A stretch of DNA of 64,000 nt from UBA1206 sp050953105 (lineage in GTDB: Bacteria; Bacillota; Clostridia; Oscillospirales; CAG-382). The stretch spans positions 496,001 to 560,000 of the forward strand of contig JBMNMA010000004.1 of the NCBI GenBank assembly GCA_050953105.1, read 5' to 3'. Each line of letters begins with the position of its first letter. Positions within the stretch are counted from its first letter, which is position 1. A model generated the notes under the pieces. The model ran no database searches, was not told the DNA's origin, and was given only the letters and a program-made list of their open reading frames with translations. This document shows positions 41,080 to 49,956 of the stretch, one piece after another. Position numbers and translations under genes: made by a program.

Positions 41080-43272
41080 TTATGCTTTATTTAATCTTAT
41101 GGCCGCATAACCGGCAAAGGTGCTTGATGGAATATGAAGCGTCAAAGTGCCGCTGGAAGCCTCAAAGGGAACGGCTATGCCGCCATCAAATTCGGGTGAA
41201 TACATTACGGCAGAAAGGCCGTCGGTGTCTATGCCGTTTAAGTTTACCGTAAATCCGCAAAGCTTTGGAGCACCTTCACAAAATGGTGGTGCCGGGTCAA
41301 ACCGGGATGCCACGGTGTCATGGTCGGGCAGCATTCCTTGGGTATTAACAAGGTGTATTGTCAGTCCGTCCCCGGCTTTGAAAACCGAAGCTAGAACGAA
41401 TTCGTTATCGCAGGAAACCACCGTTTCGCCTATAAAAGACTTTAACAGCCTGCCGTTAAACTGTCTCATTTCGCCTACAAACGACCTGTCCACCGGGGTA
41501 AGAGCGCCCTTAATCCACACCGCAGGTTGTATGGGATGGTAAGATACGTCTGCCGGATGATAAATTATATAGCCTTTCTCTACCTTTTCCCGGACTCCCA
41601 GGACAACGCCGTCCCGACCGCAGGCTATTACTTCACCTTCAGGCTTTTCAATAACCACATCGGAAAAGGCGTGGTCAAACAAAGTGCCGTTTACCTTTTC
41701 AAAGCCTATATACTCCTTGCAAACCGCCTTTGACTTAAGTCCCAGAAGTCCAAGACTTTCGTCAAGGGTGCGGATTCTGCCGTCATCATCCTTTTCGCCG
41801 AATTTGCCAAGGACAACAATGGTGCCGCCCCTTTCGGCGTATTCCTTTAACCTTGCTGCCTCGTCAGAGGAAATCATAACAATATAGGGAACAACGATTA
41901 TTTTATGTTCTGCCAAAACCTCCACCGGGTCGTTTCTGAACACCATGTCGGCTGAAATGTTTGAAACATAAGCCGACTCAAGGTAGCTCATATAGGGTTT
42001 CATATATTTCTGGGGAGCGTCTTTGTGGGTGTAGTCCCGGGTGGTTTCGGAAAAATAAAAGGCAAGGTCGGACAATTTTTCGGGGTTTTCATATAAATCG
42101 GGGTTGGATTTTTCAAAGTGACGGTAGGGTTTATCGAAGGTCTGGGTAACAACCCTTCCGCCGGTACCGGTGTAAAGCTGCCCCCACGACCGGCACAATG
42201 CCCAGGATGCATAAGTGGAGTCCTGGGTGGCGGGGTAGAGGAGAGCCATTGAGGGAACGCCGTAACGCTTTGCCATGGCATAACGGTGAATCGCCTCTGT
42301 TCCGAAGCAGATATATGAATGTTTAATTATACCGCAGCATTCCTGAAAGATGTAGTCCCACAGCTCAGCGGCCGCCTCAAAGCCGTAGCAGGTGGTGTCA
42401 AAGGGAAGCACCTCGGCGCAGTAGGCGGGGCGGATGGGGTTAAATCCTATGGATTTATAGCGTTCGTCCATCCTCCGGTGGAAGTCGCCGCTTTGCTTTT
42501 TCTTGAATTTTTTCCATGCAATATAGGCGGGGTTTTCGTAATTTTCATAAAAATCACTCCAGCCGGCGGTGTCGGGCAGGTCGTAGCCCGTTTCGTCTTT
42601 GAATTTCCTGCGGCAGTATTCGCAGGCGCAGGCGTTGCCGCCGCCAAACCATTGGACGTCATCATTCATTATGCCGTCAATTTTAGCCTTTTGAATAATG
42701 TTTTTCACATGTCCCCAATAGGCATCCTCAAAGGCGGGGTGGTTAAAGCAGTGGGCGTTGCCGTTGTAATGCTTGAAAATCCACTCTACATCCTTCCCTT
42801 CGGTATGGATGTAGGAAGAAAGGGCGGGCTTACCGGTGGAGCCGTCTATCTGGGCAAAGTCGTCAAGATGGGCTTTGTGTTCGCCCCCCAGCACCGGATT
42901 TGACTGGGAGGTTTTACGAAAGTCGGGGTAGGAAAACATTTCGCTGCCGGGTGTAAGACGCTTTTCCCAATAGGATTCCTCAAGGGGTTTGTATGTAAGA
43001 TGGGTGGAATGGTGCTCTATAACCTTTATCTCCTGCTTGTGAAAGGCTACCGTCAGCCGGGTTATAAAGTTTTCAATATCCTCCCAGTAGGCCCAAAAGG
43101 AAAAGCGGAAATGGGCGCCAAACAGTATGACAGCGGTTATACCCGAGTCACGGTAGATGGTTGCTACATTGTCAAGGTCGGCGTCGGTGTAGTTATAAAC
43201 AGCGTCGCCGTTGTAGTGATACCAGCCGAACCGTTCCTCCCAGGATGATGAAGGCTTTCTTGTTTGGGACAT
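41080..43272 (-). CDS. GH42-like beta-galactosidase-type glycoside hydrolase
   Basis: 730 residues. TIM-barrel N-terminal part (VILFGAHFRFSFW; DGIMNDDVQWFGG; CACEYCRRKFKDETG), followed by a class I amidotransferase-like domain (IIVVPYIVMISSDEAARL; GGTIVVLGKFGE) as in GH42 trimerisation regions, and a beta-rich C-terminus. Closest to the hypothetical glycosyl hydrolase families near GH42. No signal peptide, so a cytoplasmic substrate is expected. The NDD of DGIMNDD may hold a catalytic acid. No transporter is adjacent. GGAGGTTATT precedes the ATG; a GCCGTATTACGGC palindrome lies at 43289-43301. Confidence 0.72.
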   Translation of the reverse strand: MSQTRKPSSSWEERFGWYHYNGDAVYNYTDADLDNVATIYRDSGITAVILFGAHFRFSFWAYWEDIENFITRLTVAFHKQEIKVIEHHSTHLTYKPLEESYWEKRLTPGSEMFSYPDFRKTSQSNPVLGGEHKAHLDDFAQIDGSTGKPALSSYIHTEGKDVEWIFKHYNGNAHCFNHPAFEDAYWGHVKNIIQKAKIDGIMNDDVQWFGGGNACACEYCRRKFKDETGYDLPDTAGWSDFYENYENPAYIAWKKFKKKQSGDFHRRMDERYKSIGFNPIRPAYCAEVLPFDTTCYGFEAAAELWDYIFQECCGIIKHSYICFGTEAIHRYAMAKRYGVPSMALLYPATQDSTYASWALCRSWGQLYTGTGGRVVTQTFDKPYRHFEKSNPDLYENPEKLSDLAFYFSETTRDYTHKDAPQKYMKPYMSYLESAYVSNISADMVFRNDPVEVLAEHKIIVVPYIVMISSDEAARLKEYAERGGTIVVLGKFGEKDDDGRIRTLDESLGLLGLKSKAVCKEYIGFEKVNGTLFDHAFSDVVIEKPEGEVIACGRDGVVLGVREKVEKGYIIYHPADVSYHPIQPAVWIKGALTPVDRSFVGEMRQFNGRLLKSFIGETVVSCDNEFVLASVFKAGDGLTIHLVNTQGMLPDHDTVASRFDPAPPFCEGAPKLCGFTVNLNGIDTDGLSAVMYSPEFDGGIAVPFEASSGTLTLHIPSSTFAGYAAIRLNKA

Positions 43273-43461
43273 AATAACCTCCGTTATTTAAGCCGTAATA
43301 CGGCAATATTGGTCAAATTATAATAAATGAATGCTTATCCTTTTTCACAATAGAGCTTTATTTTATTATATATGTTATTTTTAATAAAGCAATAGCTGGC
43401 TTATATGTTTATTGAAAATCCAAGTATTTATTTGCAGAAGCAGTGAGATAGGGATATAATA

Positions 43462-43514
43462 AAGCCTTCCCCTTGAGGGGAAGGTGTCAGCCGAAGGCTG
43501 ACGGATGAGGGGTG
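43462..43514 (+). repeat. Dispersed repeat A (copy 2)
   Basis: AAGCCTTCCCCTTGAGGGGA start, GTCAGCCGAAGGCTGACGGA middle, ATGAGGGG end. Confidence 0.75.
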
Positions 43515-43673
43515 TAGCGTATCTGTGGAAAAGAATTGTAATTGAAATAATACAAAGTTCACGGAGAACACTTCTTTATTACAAAAAAACTATATAATAA
43601 AATATGAAATACTTTTTTAGCACCCGGAAAGATTGACTTGTTTTGCATAATCATCTTTCCCGTATGAAAGCAC

Positions 43674-43732
43674 AACCCCTCATCCACCACTATCGCGGCC
43701 CCCCTTCCCCTCAAGGGGAAGGCTTTTTTTCC
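43674..43732 (-). repeat. Dispersed repeat A (copy 3, inverted)
   Basis: Reverse complement begins AAAAAAAGCCTTCCCCTTGA and ends GGTGGATGAGGGGT. Together with copy 2 it forms an inverted pair around 160 bases; 43273-43821 holds no gene. Confidence 0.75.
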
Positions 43733-43821
43733 GCTTTCTATGTAGTGCGTTACAATGAATAGGCGCATTAAATAAAATCAATACAAATGAAAATCCGACG
43801 GCAAGCCGTCGGAATACATCT

Positions 43822-44883
43822 TTATATCACAAAGCAATCATTTTCAATAGAGCAGCCGCCGCACTTGGTGCAGCCCTCCTGCAGATAGGGTTTAAGGTTG
43901 TATTTACGCAGCAGTCCGCCCAAAATTTCGCTCATTTCAACCAGCTCGTCGGGATCACAGGTGGGATTGTTCCGCAATGCACAGCCGTCCACCGGTCTGA
44001 AGGGCATAATGGTGGGGAACACCCCTATTTTAGCCATCTCCTCAATTTCGTTGATAATGTCCTCCTTGGGCTGAATGCCCCCTATAAGGACGCTGGACAC
44101 CTGTCCCCAGCCGAACAGCTCCACCACCCGGCGGAAGGCTTTGTAGTAATGCTCCTTTGTGATTGAGCTTTTGCCGGGGCAGATTTGCTTACGCAGATTT
44201 TCATCCGCCACTTCGAGGTTCATTATAATCACGTTAAGACCGGCAGCCTTAAGCTCGTCAAGCAGGCTTAAATCAGTGGGGGGAGCAAGCTCAATGGCTA
44301 TGGGGCAGTTAGAAAACTCCCTTATCCGCTTAACCAGCTCAAGCCAATACCTTGCCATGTGGTCGGGGGACTTGAAGGTGCCTCCGGAAAAGTTGAGGGT
44401 AAAATCGGGCACGCCTTCAAGGAGCTTTTTCAATGCCCCTGCCATATAGTCCAAATCCAGCGGCTCGGGAGCCGTCTTTTCCAATGAACAGAATGCGCAC
44501 TTCTTGCCGTCCACGTCATAGCAGCAGGCGGTGGAAGGCCAGATGTTTATTGTCTTTTCGGCGTGTAAGCGGGCGATTTTGTCAAGAATGGTGTCGGTTT
44601 TGGGCAGGGAATCGAAAAATTTAACCGTAACAGGTTCGGCTCCGCCGGTAATGCTAAACTTGCCTTCTTCGTAAACGAGGGTGTAGGGGGAGTTTTTAGC
44701 AAAATTTTCGTTGGCGTTTACGCAGAGGTTTGAACCGTAAATATTAATATTAGCTGCGTCGATTAACCCCTTGTCAAAAAAGTTGGGGTATTCCCTTACC
44801 ATGGCTTCCCTTGATTCGGGAGTGGTTTTAACCCCCTGGCAGAGAAGTCCGGCTTTTAATCGTATAAAATCTTTTCGTTTCAT
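43822..44883 (-). CDS. Radical SAM protein with unusual cysteine spacing
   Basis: 353 residues. The likely cluster motif near 118-131 reads CCYDVDGKKCAFC, i.e. C-x7-C-x2-C (or C-x8), not the canonical C-x3-C-x2-C. LNFSGGTFKSPD (GGE-like strand), IELAPPTDLSLLDELKAAG and SVLIGGIQPKEDI fit a radical SAM barrel. The C-terminus has CTKCGGCSIENDC, possibly an auxiliary cluster. Related in outline to biotin-synthase-like proteins; reaction unknown. It follows the GNAT gene by 4 bases. Confidence 0.78.
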   Translation of the reverse strand: MKRKDFIRLKAGLLCQGVKTTPESREAMVREYPNFFDKGLIDAANINIYGSNLCVNANENFAKNSPYTLVYEEGKFSITGGAEPVTVKFFDSLPKTDTILDKIARLHAEKTINIWPSTACCYDVDGKKCAFCSLEKTAPEPLDLDYMAGALKKLLEGVPDFTLNFSGGTFKSPDHMARYWLELVKRIREFSNCPIAIELAPPTDLSLLDELKAAGLNVIIMNLEVADENLRKQICPGKSSITKEHYYKAFRRVVELFGWGQVSSVLIGGIQPKEDIINEIEEMAKIGVFPTIMPFRPVDGCALRNNPTCDPDELVEMSEILGGLLRKYNLKPYLQEGCTKCGGCSIENDCFVI

Positions 44884-44887
44884 AACA

Positions 44888-45310
44888 TCATACCTTTAAT
44901 TTCATCAAGACAGGACGACATTTTGTATTATACTGCAGGCATCCGTTACATTCCGAAAGCAGAACACCATATTCCTCTGTTCTCACCGCCCCCAGCTTTA
45001 CAAAAAAGCCTTCGACCTTGGTTACAAGGAAAAGCTCATTTATCCCAAGGCCTTTGGCGTGGTTTAACGCCATTTCAACCAGGGTTTTGCCTATATGTTT
45101 TCCTTTATATTCCTCGGTCACCGCCACATAATCAAGGATTACTGTGCCATACCGCTTTGAAAGGGTTATTCCTCCAATAAGGGTATCGCCGTATGTCGCC
45201 TTAACCGTGTAAAAGGCCCCCTCGATGTCGTCTGTCTCCAATCCCTGGGACAAATACAGACTTACAAGGGAATTATCGGGATTTTGGGAAAAGGAATAAG
45301 TAATATCCAA
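44888..45310 (-). CDS. GNAT-family acetyltransferase
   Basis: 140 residues from a TTG at 45310. The longer frame to an ATG at 45340 is rejected because that ATG overlaps the promoter -10; the TTG has AAGGA 8 bases upstream. Acetyl-CoA loop region VAVTEEYKGKHIGKTLVEMA. An unusual Cys-containing end, CNGCLQYNTKC. It is coupled to the radical SAM gene. Substrate unknown. Confidence 0.8.
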   Translation of the reverse strand: MDITYSFSQNPDNSLVSLYLSQGLETDDIEGAFYTVKATYGDTLIGGITLSKRYGTVILDYVAVTEEYKGKHIGKTLVEMALNHAKGLGINELFLVTKVEGFFVKLGAVRTEEYGVLLSECNGCLQYNTKCRPVLMKLKV

Positions 45311-45338
45311 AATAATCGTCCTTTTTGAATTTTTTACC

Positions 45339-45367
45339 ATTATAGACCGGCTATAAGCCTATGTCAA
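45339..45367 (-). promoter_or_regulatory. Consensus sigma-A promoter for GNAT-radical SAM genes
   Basis: Minus strand: TTGACA (45367-45362), 17-base spacer, TATAAT (45344-45339). Transcription would begin near 45332, fixing the translation start downstream of it. Confidence 0.85.
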
Positions 45368-45383
45368 GCCGATTATGGTTAAA

Positions 45384-45462
45384 ACATATTAAAATAATAT
45401 GTTGAAAATACTGGATAACGGTTGCATATGCAACGGAATTTATCGACATAAAAGGGTATAAT
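45384..45462 (+). promoter_or_regulatory. Two palindromes and a -10 element before the ABC importer
   Basis: ACATATTA-AAA-TAATATGT (45384-45402) and GTTGCATATGCAAC (45421-45434) precede TATAAT (45457-45462). The second palindrome overlaps the -35 zone, which has no good TTGACA match. Likely operator sites for a regulator not in the window. Confidence 0.5.
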
Positions 45463-45489
45463 AGTGCCACAAAGAAAAGAGGTACTAAT

Positions 45490-46476
45490 ATGAACAAGTT
45501 AACAAAAATACTATCGCTAATGCTTGTATTTGTGCTGGTGGCTGTCGCTTTTGCCGCCTGCGCAGACAATAGCGACAAAAAAGAAAGCGTTACCGTCCGG
45601 GTTGCCGGACTTAAAGGCCCCACCTCCATGGGACTGGTTAAGCTTATGGAAGACAACCAGAACAAGCAGTCCAAAAATACCTATGAATTTACCGTAGCCG
45701 GCGCAGCCGACGAAATCACACCCAAGCTTATTCAGGGACAGTTTGACATAGCCGCAATCCCCGCCAATCTGGCATCGGTTTTGTTCAACAATACTAACGG
45801 TCAGATTCAGGTGTTGGCAGTTAACACTCTGGGCGTGCTGTATGTGGTGGCCAAAGGGGTTGAAATCAACTCCGTAGAAGATTTAAAGGGAAAAACCGTT
45901 TATGCCACCGGCAAAGGATCCACCCCCGAATACAGCTTTAAGTATATTCTTTCTCAAAACGGCATAGACACCGAAGAAGACCTCACCATCGAGTGGAAAT
46001 CCGAGCCTGCAGAGGCTGTGGCCCAACTTTCGGCAAACGAAACGGGTATCGCCATGCTTCCCCAGCCCTATGTTACCGTTGCCTTAAACAGCGTGGAAGG
46101 GCTTGAAATAAAATTAAACCTTAACGAAGAATGGGAAAACCTTGAAACCGACAGCCGCTTTATTACCAGCGTGCTGGTGGTGCGCAGAGATTTTGCCGAG
46201 AAGAATCCCGAAGCAGTTGCAAACTTCCTTACCGAGGCTGCTTCATCCGCAGCATATATCAACGCCAACGTGGATGACGGTGCCGCCCTTGTGGAAAAAT
46301 ACGGCATAGTTGCCGCAGCCGTAGCTAAAAAAGCAATCCCCTACTGCAATATAACCTTTATTACCGGCAGCGAAATGAAAACCTCCCTTGCCGCATACCT
46401 TCAGACCTTGTTTTCTCAAAATCCCCAGTCGGTAGGAGGAAAACTGCCGGCCGACGGGTTCTACTATGAAGGCTGA
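45490..46476 (+). CDS. ABC importer substrate-binding lipoprotein (NMT1/SsuA-like)
   Basis: 328 residues. Lipoprotein signal with LVAVAFAACADN, Cys near 24. Type II binding fold: VRVAGLKGPTSMGLVKL, FDIAAIPANLASVLF, LKGKTVYATGKGSTPEY. The family binds sulfonates, nitrate or thiamine precursors; the ligand cannot be read from the sequence. First gene of a three-gene importer. Confidence 0.87.
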   Translation: MNKLTKILSLMLVFVLVAVAFAACADNSDKKESVTVRVAGLKGPTSMGLVKLMEDNQNKQSKNTYEFTVAGAADEITPKLIQGQFDIAAIPANLASVLFNNTNGQIQVLAVNTLGVLYVVAKGVEINSVEDLKGKTVYATGKGSTPEYSFKYILSQNGIDTEEDLTIEWKSEPAEAVAQLSANETGIAMLPQPYVTVALNSVEGLEIKLNLNEEWENLETDSRFITSVLVVRRDFAEKNPEAVANFLTEAASSAAYINANVDDGAALVEKYGIVAAAVAKKAIPYCNITFITGSEMKTSLAAYLQTLFSQNPQSVGGKLPADGFYYEG

Positions 46477-47218
46477 TAAAGCATTAAAAAGACTTGCCGC
46501 AATATTGCTTGCCCTTGCCGTCTGGCAGGGGGTTGCCATGATAATAAACAACCGCCTACTACTTGCCTCCCCGGTCCATGTGGCCGGGAGGCTGGCGGCG
46601 GTGATAGCCGATAAAAGCTTTTTAAAGTCGGTGGCTTTTTCGTTTTCCCGCATAATCGGCGGGTTTTTCGCCGCTTTGGGGGCGGGAATTATCCTTGCGG
46701 TTGCGGCAGGCAGATTTGGTATAATCGAAACCCTTCTGTGGCCCTATATGATAACCATAAAGGCGGTGCCGGTGGCGTCATTTATCGTCCTGGCGCTTAT
46801 ATGGTTTACTTCATCCACCCTTTCGGCCTTTACATCATTTTTAATGGTGCTCCCAGTGGTTTATACCAATGTCCTTGAAGGGATAAAAAGCATTGATAAA
46901 AAGCTTACCGACATGGCGGATGTTTTCCGGGTGCCCTGGAGCAGAAGGCTTTTATACATCTGGTTACCTAAAATAAAACCCTTTCTAATATCAAGCTGCA
47001 GCGTGGCGTTAGGCCTTTCCTGGAAAGCGGGAATTGCCGCCGAGGTAATCGGCATACCCGAAGGATCAATAGGAGAAAAGCTGTATTACGCCAAGGTTTA
47101 CTTAAATTCCGCCGACCTGCTGGCCTGGACGCTGGTGATTGTGGCGTTGAGCGTGGCATTTGAAAAGCTGTTTGTGCTGGCACTTAAAAAGACCTTCGGA
47201 AGGCTGGAAAGACTATGA
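46466..47218 (+). CDS. ABC importer permease
   Basis: 250 residues with about six membrane segments and the BPD_transp_1 coupling loop GLSWKAGIAAEVIGIPEGSIGE (in outline) near 190. SsuC/TauC type. It overlaps the binding-protein gene by 11 bases and the ATPase gene by 4. Confidence 0.9.
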   Translation: MKADKALKRLAAILLALAVWQGVAMIINNRLLLASPVHVAGRLAAVIADKSFLKSVAFSFSRIIGGFFAALGAGIILAVAAGRFGIIETLLWPYMITIKAVPVASFIVLALIWFTSSTLSAFTSFLMVLPVVYTNVLEGIKSIDKKLTDMADVFRVPWSRRLLYIWLPKIKPFLISSCSVALGLSWKAGIAAEVIGIPEGSIGEKLYYAKVYLNSADLLAWTLVIVALSVAFEKLFVLALKKTFGRLERL

Positions 47219-47805
47219 GCGATATTGTTGTAAAAGATATTTCAAAAGCCTTCGGCGGTAAAGCCGTCCTGTCGTCCTTTTCGGCCACCTTTAAGGAAGG
47301 GGAGTTCACCTCGGTTATGGGCCCCTCCGGCTGCGGCAAAACCACCCTTGCCGGCATTATCATGGGACTTGTCAAGCCCGACAGCGGTAAAATAACCGGT
47401 GTTCCCTCAAAAATATCTGCGGTGTTCCAGGAAAACCGACTGTGCGGTGAATTTAACGCTGTGTCAAATGTTCAGCTGGTTACTGGACGCAGGTTCTCCC
47501 GGGAGCAAATAACAGAGTGCTTAAACGATTTGGGACTGGAGGGCAGCCTTGACAAGCCGGTGGATAAACTGTCCGGCGGCATGAAGCGTAGGGTGGCGTT
47601 AGCCAGAGCAATTATTGCCGATTATGACCTGCTTATTTTAGACGAGCCGTTTAAGGAGCTTGACGAAAAAACAAAGCTACTTGTAATGGAGTATGTAAAA
47701 CAGGCCACCTATCTTAAAACAGTTATTCTTATCACTCACTCAAAAGAGGAAGCCGAATTTTTCGGCGGCCCTGTCATACAAATGCCTCCTGTTAGCAGCA
47801 AATAA
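47215..47805 (+). CDS. ABC importer ATP-binding protein (short)
   Basis: 196 residues, shorter than the usual 240-260, lacking the C-terminal extension. Walker A GPSGCGKTT, Q-loop VFQENRLC, signature LSGGMKRR, Walker B LLILDEPF, and ITHSKEEAEF. Couples ATP hydrolysis to import. Confidence 0.92.
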   Translation: MSDIVVKDISKAFGGKAVLSSFSATFKEGEFTSVMGPSGCGKTTLAGIIMGLVKPDSGKITGVPSKISAVFQENRLCGEFNAVSNVQLVTGRRFSREQITECLNDLGLEGSLDKPVDKLSGGMKRRVALARAIIADYDLLILDEPFKELDEKTKLLVMEYVKQATYLKTVILITHSKEEAEFFGGPVIQMPPVSSK

Positions 47806-47835
47806 AGCACCGCAAATGCGGTGCTTTATTTTTGC
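47801..47835 (+). terminator. Rho-independent terminator overlapping the stop codon
   Basis: AATAAAGCACCGC (47801-47813), loop AAAT, GCGGTGCTTTATT (47818-47830), then TTTT. The TAA stop of the ATPase gene lies within the stem. Confidence 0.92.
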
Positions 47836-47860
47836 ATAATTGACATTATAAAATAACCAT

Positions 47861-47890
47861 GCAAAAAGCCTTCCCCGGCAGGGAAGGCTT
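47861..47890 (-). terminator. Terminator of the V-ATPase operon
   Basis: AAGCCTTCCC (47866-47875) and GGGAAGGCTT (47881-47890) flank a 5-base loop. On the minus strand TTTTTGC follows. Confidence 0.85.
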
Positions 47891-47948
47891 AATAAATATC
47901 AACTTTTATAGCAGTTTATCGAAACCCGTTGCCAGATGCCAAACCGTT

Positions 47949-48587
47949 CTACTCTCTGACCATAAATTCCTTTATTTTCATAAGTCTGACAGTGTTGGCT
48001 CTTTCGTTGTCCTCAAGCTTCATGGATATGAATTTAATGCTTGCCCTCATTTCGGGTATCATTATATACTCAAGGGCGTTTACCCGGCGGCGGGTGCGCT
48101 CCATCTCGTCGGCAAGCATAACGCAGGTTTTTTCCACGACGGCAAGTTCATACAGCTTTGGCATAAGGGCAGCCATTTTGCTTACCGCATCGTCAAGCTT
48201 TTCCGACGTCCAGGCAAAGCCGTAGGGAACACCGGTGATACCGGGCGTATCATTAAGGATTTCCACTGCCGGCACCCGTACCGACATTATATTCTGTACT
48301 CTGCCTGCAGGCGGTTCGGCGGTTGCCGGAACCATCAATGCCTCTTCCAATGCGGTTTTTCCCATCTCTGCCTCTGCAAGGGCCATTTTTGACATGGCCT
48401 CCCCCAGCAGGCCTTCGGTTTCAAGCCTTAACTGGCGGCAGCGGCGGATGTATATCATAAACTGTCTTGCCATTTCGTCCTGCTTGTCCTTTAGCAGCTT
48501 ATGACCCCGGAGTGCGGTGGAAAGACGCTTTTTAAGGCGCATAAGCTCCATACGGGTGGGGTTGACGGTTGGCACCTTAGTCACCAC
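47949..48587 (-). CDS. atpD: V-type ATPase subunit D
   Basis: 212 residues. Coiled-coil N-terminus with the subunit-D signature VNPTRMELMRLKKRLSTALR, and a second helix near the C-terminus (RVNALEYIMIPEM). Central stalk shaft. Overlaps subunit B by 11 bases. Last gene of the operon. Confidence 0.92.
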   Translation of the reverse strand: MVTKVPTVNPTRMELMRLKKRLSTALRGHKLLKDKQDEMARQFMIYIRRCRQLRLETEGLLGEAMSKMALAEAEMGKTALEEALMVPATAEPPAGRVQNIMSVRVPAVEILNDTPGITGVPYGFAWTSEKLDDAVSKMAALMPKLYELAVVEKTCVMLADEMERTRRRVNALEYIMIPEMRASIKFISMKLEDNERANTVRLMKIKEFMVRE

Positions 48588-49956
48588 CTTTGGGGAGGTA
48601 TTTTTCTATAAACTGAGGCCGTATCCGTTTGAGTTCGGACACCGGCAGCATTGAAAGCAGTTTCCAGCCGATATTTAACGTTTCTTCTATTGTACGGTCG
48701 GTTTCATACCCCTGGGAAACATACACCTTTTCAAATTCTCCGGCAAAGGCGGCATACTGCCGGTCTATGTCGGACAGGGCTGACTCACCCAGCACCACCG
48801 CCAGCTCGGCAGCGGATTTACCTCTGGCGTAGGCAGCGAAAAGCTGGTTCATGGTGTCGGCATGGTCCTCACGGGTTTTACCTTCACCGATACCCTTGTT
48901 TTTAAGTCTTGACAGTGAAGGGAGAACGTTTATGGGCGGCTCAATGCCCTTCATATATAAATCTCTTGACAAAATTATCTGCCCTTCGGTAATATACCCG
49001 GTTAAGTCGGGTATGGGGTGGGTTATGTCGTCCTCGGGCATGGTTAAGATGGGTATTAAGGTTATGGAACCTTCTCTGCCGTTTATACGCCCGGCGCGTT
49101 CATACAGCGACGCCAGGTCGGTATATAGGTAACCGGGATAACCTCTTCTGCCGGGAACTTCTTTGCGGGCGGCTGAAACCTCACGTAGCGCCTCGGCATA
49201 GTTGGTCATGTCGGTTATAATAACAAGAACGTTCATCCCCAGGGTGTAAGCCAGGTATTCGGCGCAGGTTATTGCCATACGGGGGGTGGCGATACGCTCT
49301 ACCGCCGGGTCGTCAGCAAGGTTTAAGAACAATACCGAACGTTCGATAGCACCGGTTTTGCTAAAGTCTTCTCTGAAAAATTCCGCTTCTTCAAAGGTTA
49401 TGCCTATAGCGGCAAACACAACGGCAAATTTTTCGTCATCTCCAAGCACCTTTGCCTGCCTTGAAATCTGTGCGGCAAGGGAGGCGTGGGGAAGTCCCGA
49501 ACCCGAGAAAATGGGGAGCTTTTGTCCGCGAACCAGGGTGTTAAGACCGTCTATGGCCGAAATGCCTGTCTGGATAAACTGGTTGGGATAGTCCCTTGCG
49601 GCGGGATTCATGGGGGTGCCGTTAATGTCAAGCCTTATGTCGGTTATAAGCTCGCTGCCGCCGTCTTTGGGGCGGCCAAGACCGTCGAAAACACGACCGA
49701 TAATTTCGGGTGACACCCCAATCTCAAGACCGCGCCCCAAAAAGCGGGCCTTTGAGTCGGAAATACGAAGTCCCCGGGCGTCCTCGAAAAGCTGGACAAG
49801 GGCGGTATTCCCCTTTGCCTCCAGCACTTTTCCCAGCCGGACGCTGCCGTCTGCCTCGAGCACCTCAACAAGCTCGTCGTATTTAACGTTTTCGACGCAT
49901 TCCACCACCATAAGAGGGCCGACTACCTCTGTGATTGTTTTATAATCCCTTTTCAT
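48577..49956 (-). CDS. atpB: V-type ATPase subunit B
   Basis: 459 residues. Non-catalytic nucleotide-binding subunit: no Walker A, but FSGSGLPHASLAAQI, REVSAARKEVPGRRGYPGYL and PSLSRLKNKGIGEGKT as in NtpB. Alternates with subunit A in the hexameric head. Overlaps subunit A by 4 bases. Confidence 0.95.
   Translation of the reverse strand: MKRDYKTITEVVGPLMVVECVENVKYDELVEVLEADGSVRLGKVLEAKGNTALVQLFEDARGLRISDSKARFLGRGLEIGVSPEIIGRVFDGLGRPKDGGSELITDIRLDINGTPMNPAARDYPNQFIQTGISAIDGLNTLVRGQKLPIFSGSGLPHASLAAQISRQAKVLGDDEKFAVVFAAIGITFEEAEFFREDFSKTGAIERSVLFLNLADDPAVERIATPRMAITCAEYLAYTLGMNVLVIITDMTNYAEALREVSAARKEVPGRRGYPGYLYTDLASLYERAGRINGREGSITLIPILTMPEDDITHPIPDLTGYITEGQIILSRDLYMKGIEPPINVLPSLSRLKNKGIGEGKTREDHADTMNQLFAAYARGKSAAELAVVLGESALSDIDRQYAAFAGEFEKVYVSQGYETDRTIEETLNIGWKLLSMLPVSELKRIRPQFIEKYLPKGGD

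Noticed and set aside
43559..43768. 69-codon open frame between the inverted repeat A copies
   Set aside because: Largely built from the repeat itself, no ribosome site; not a cargo gene.
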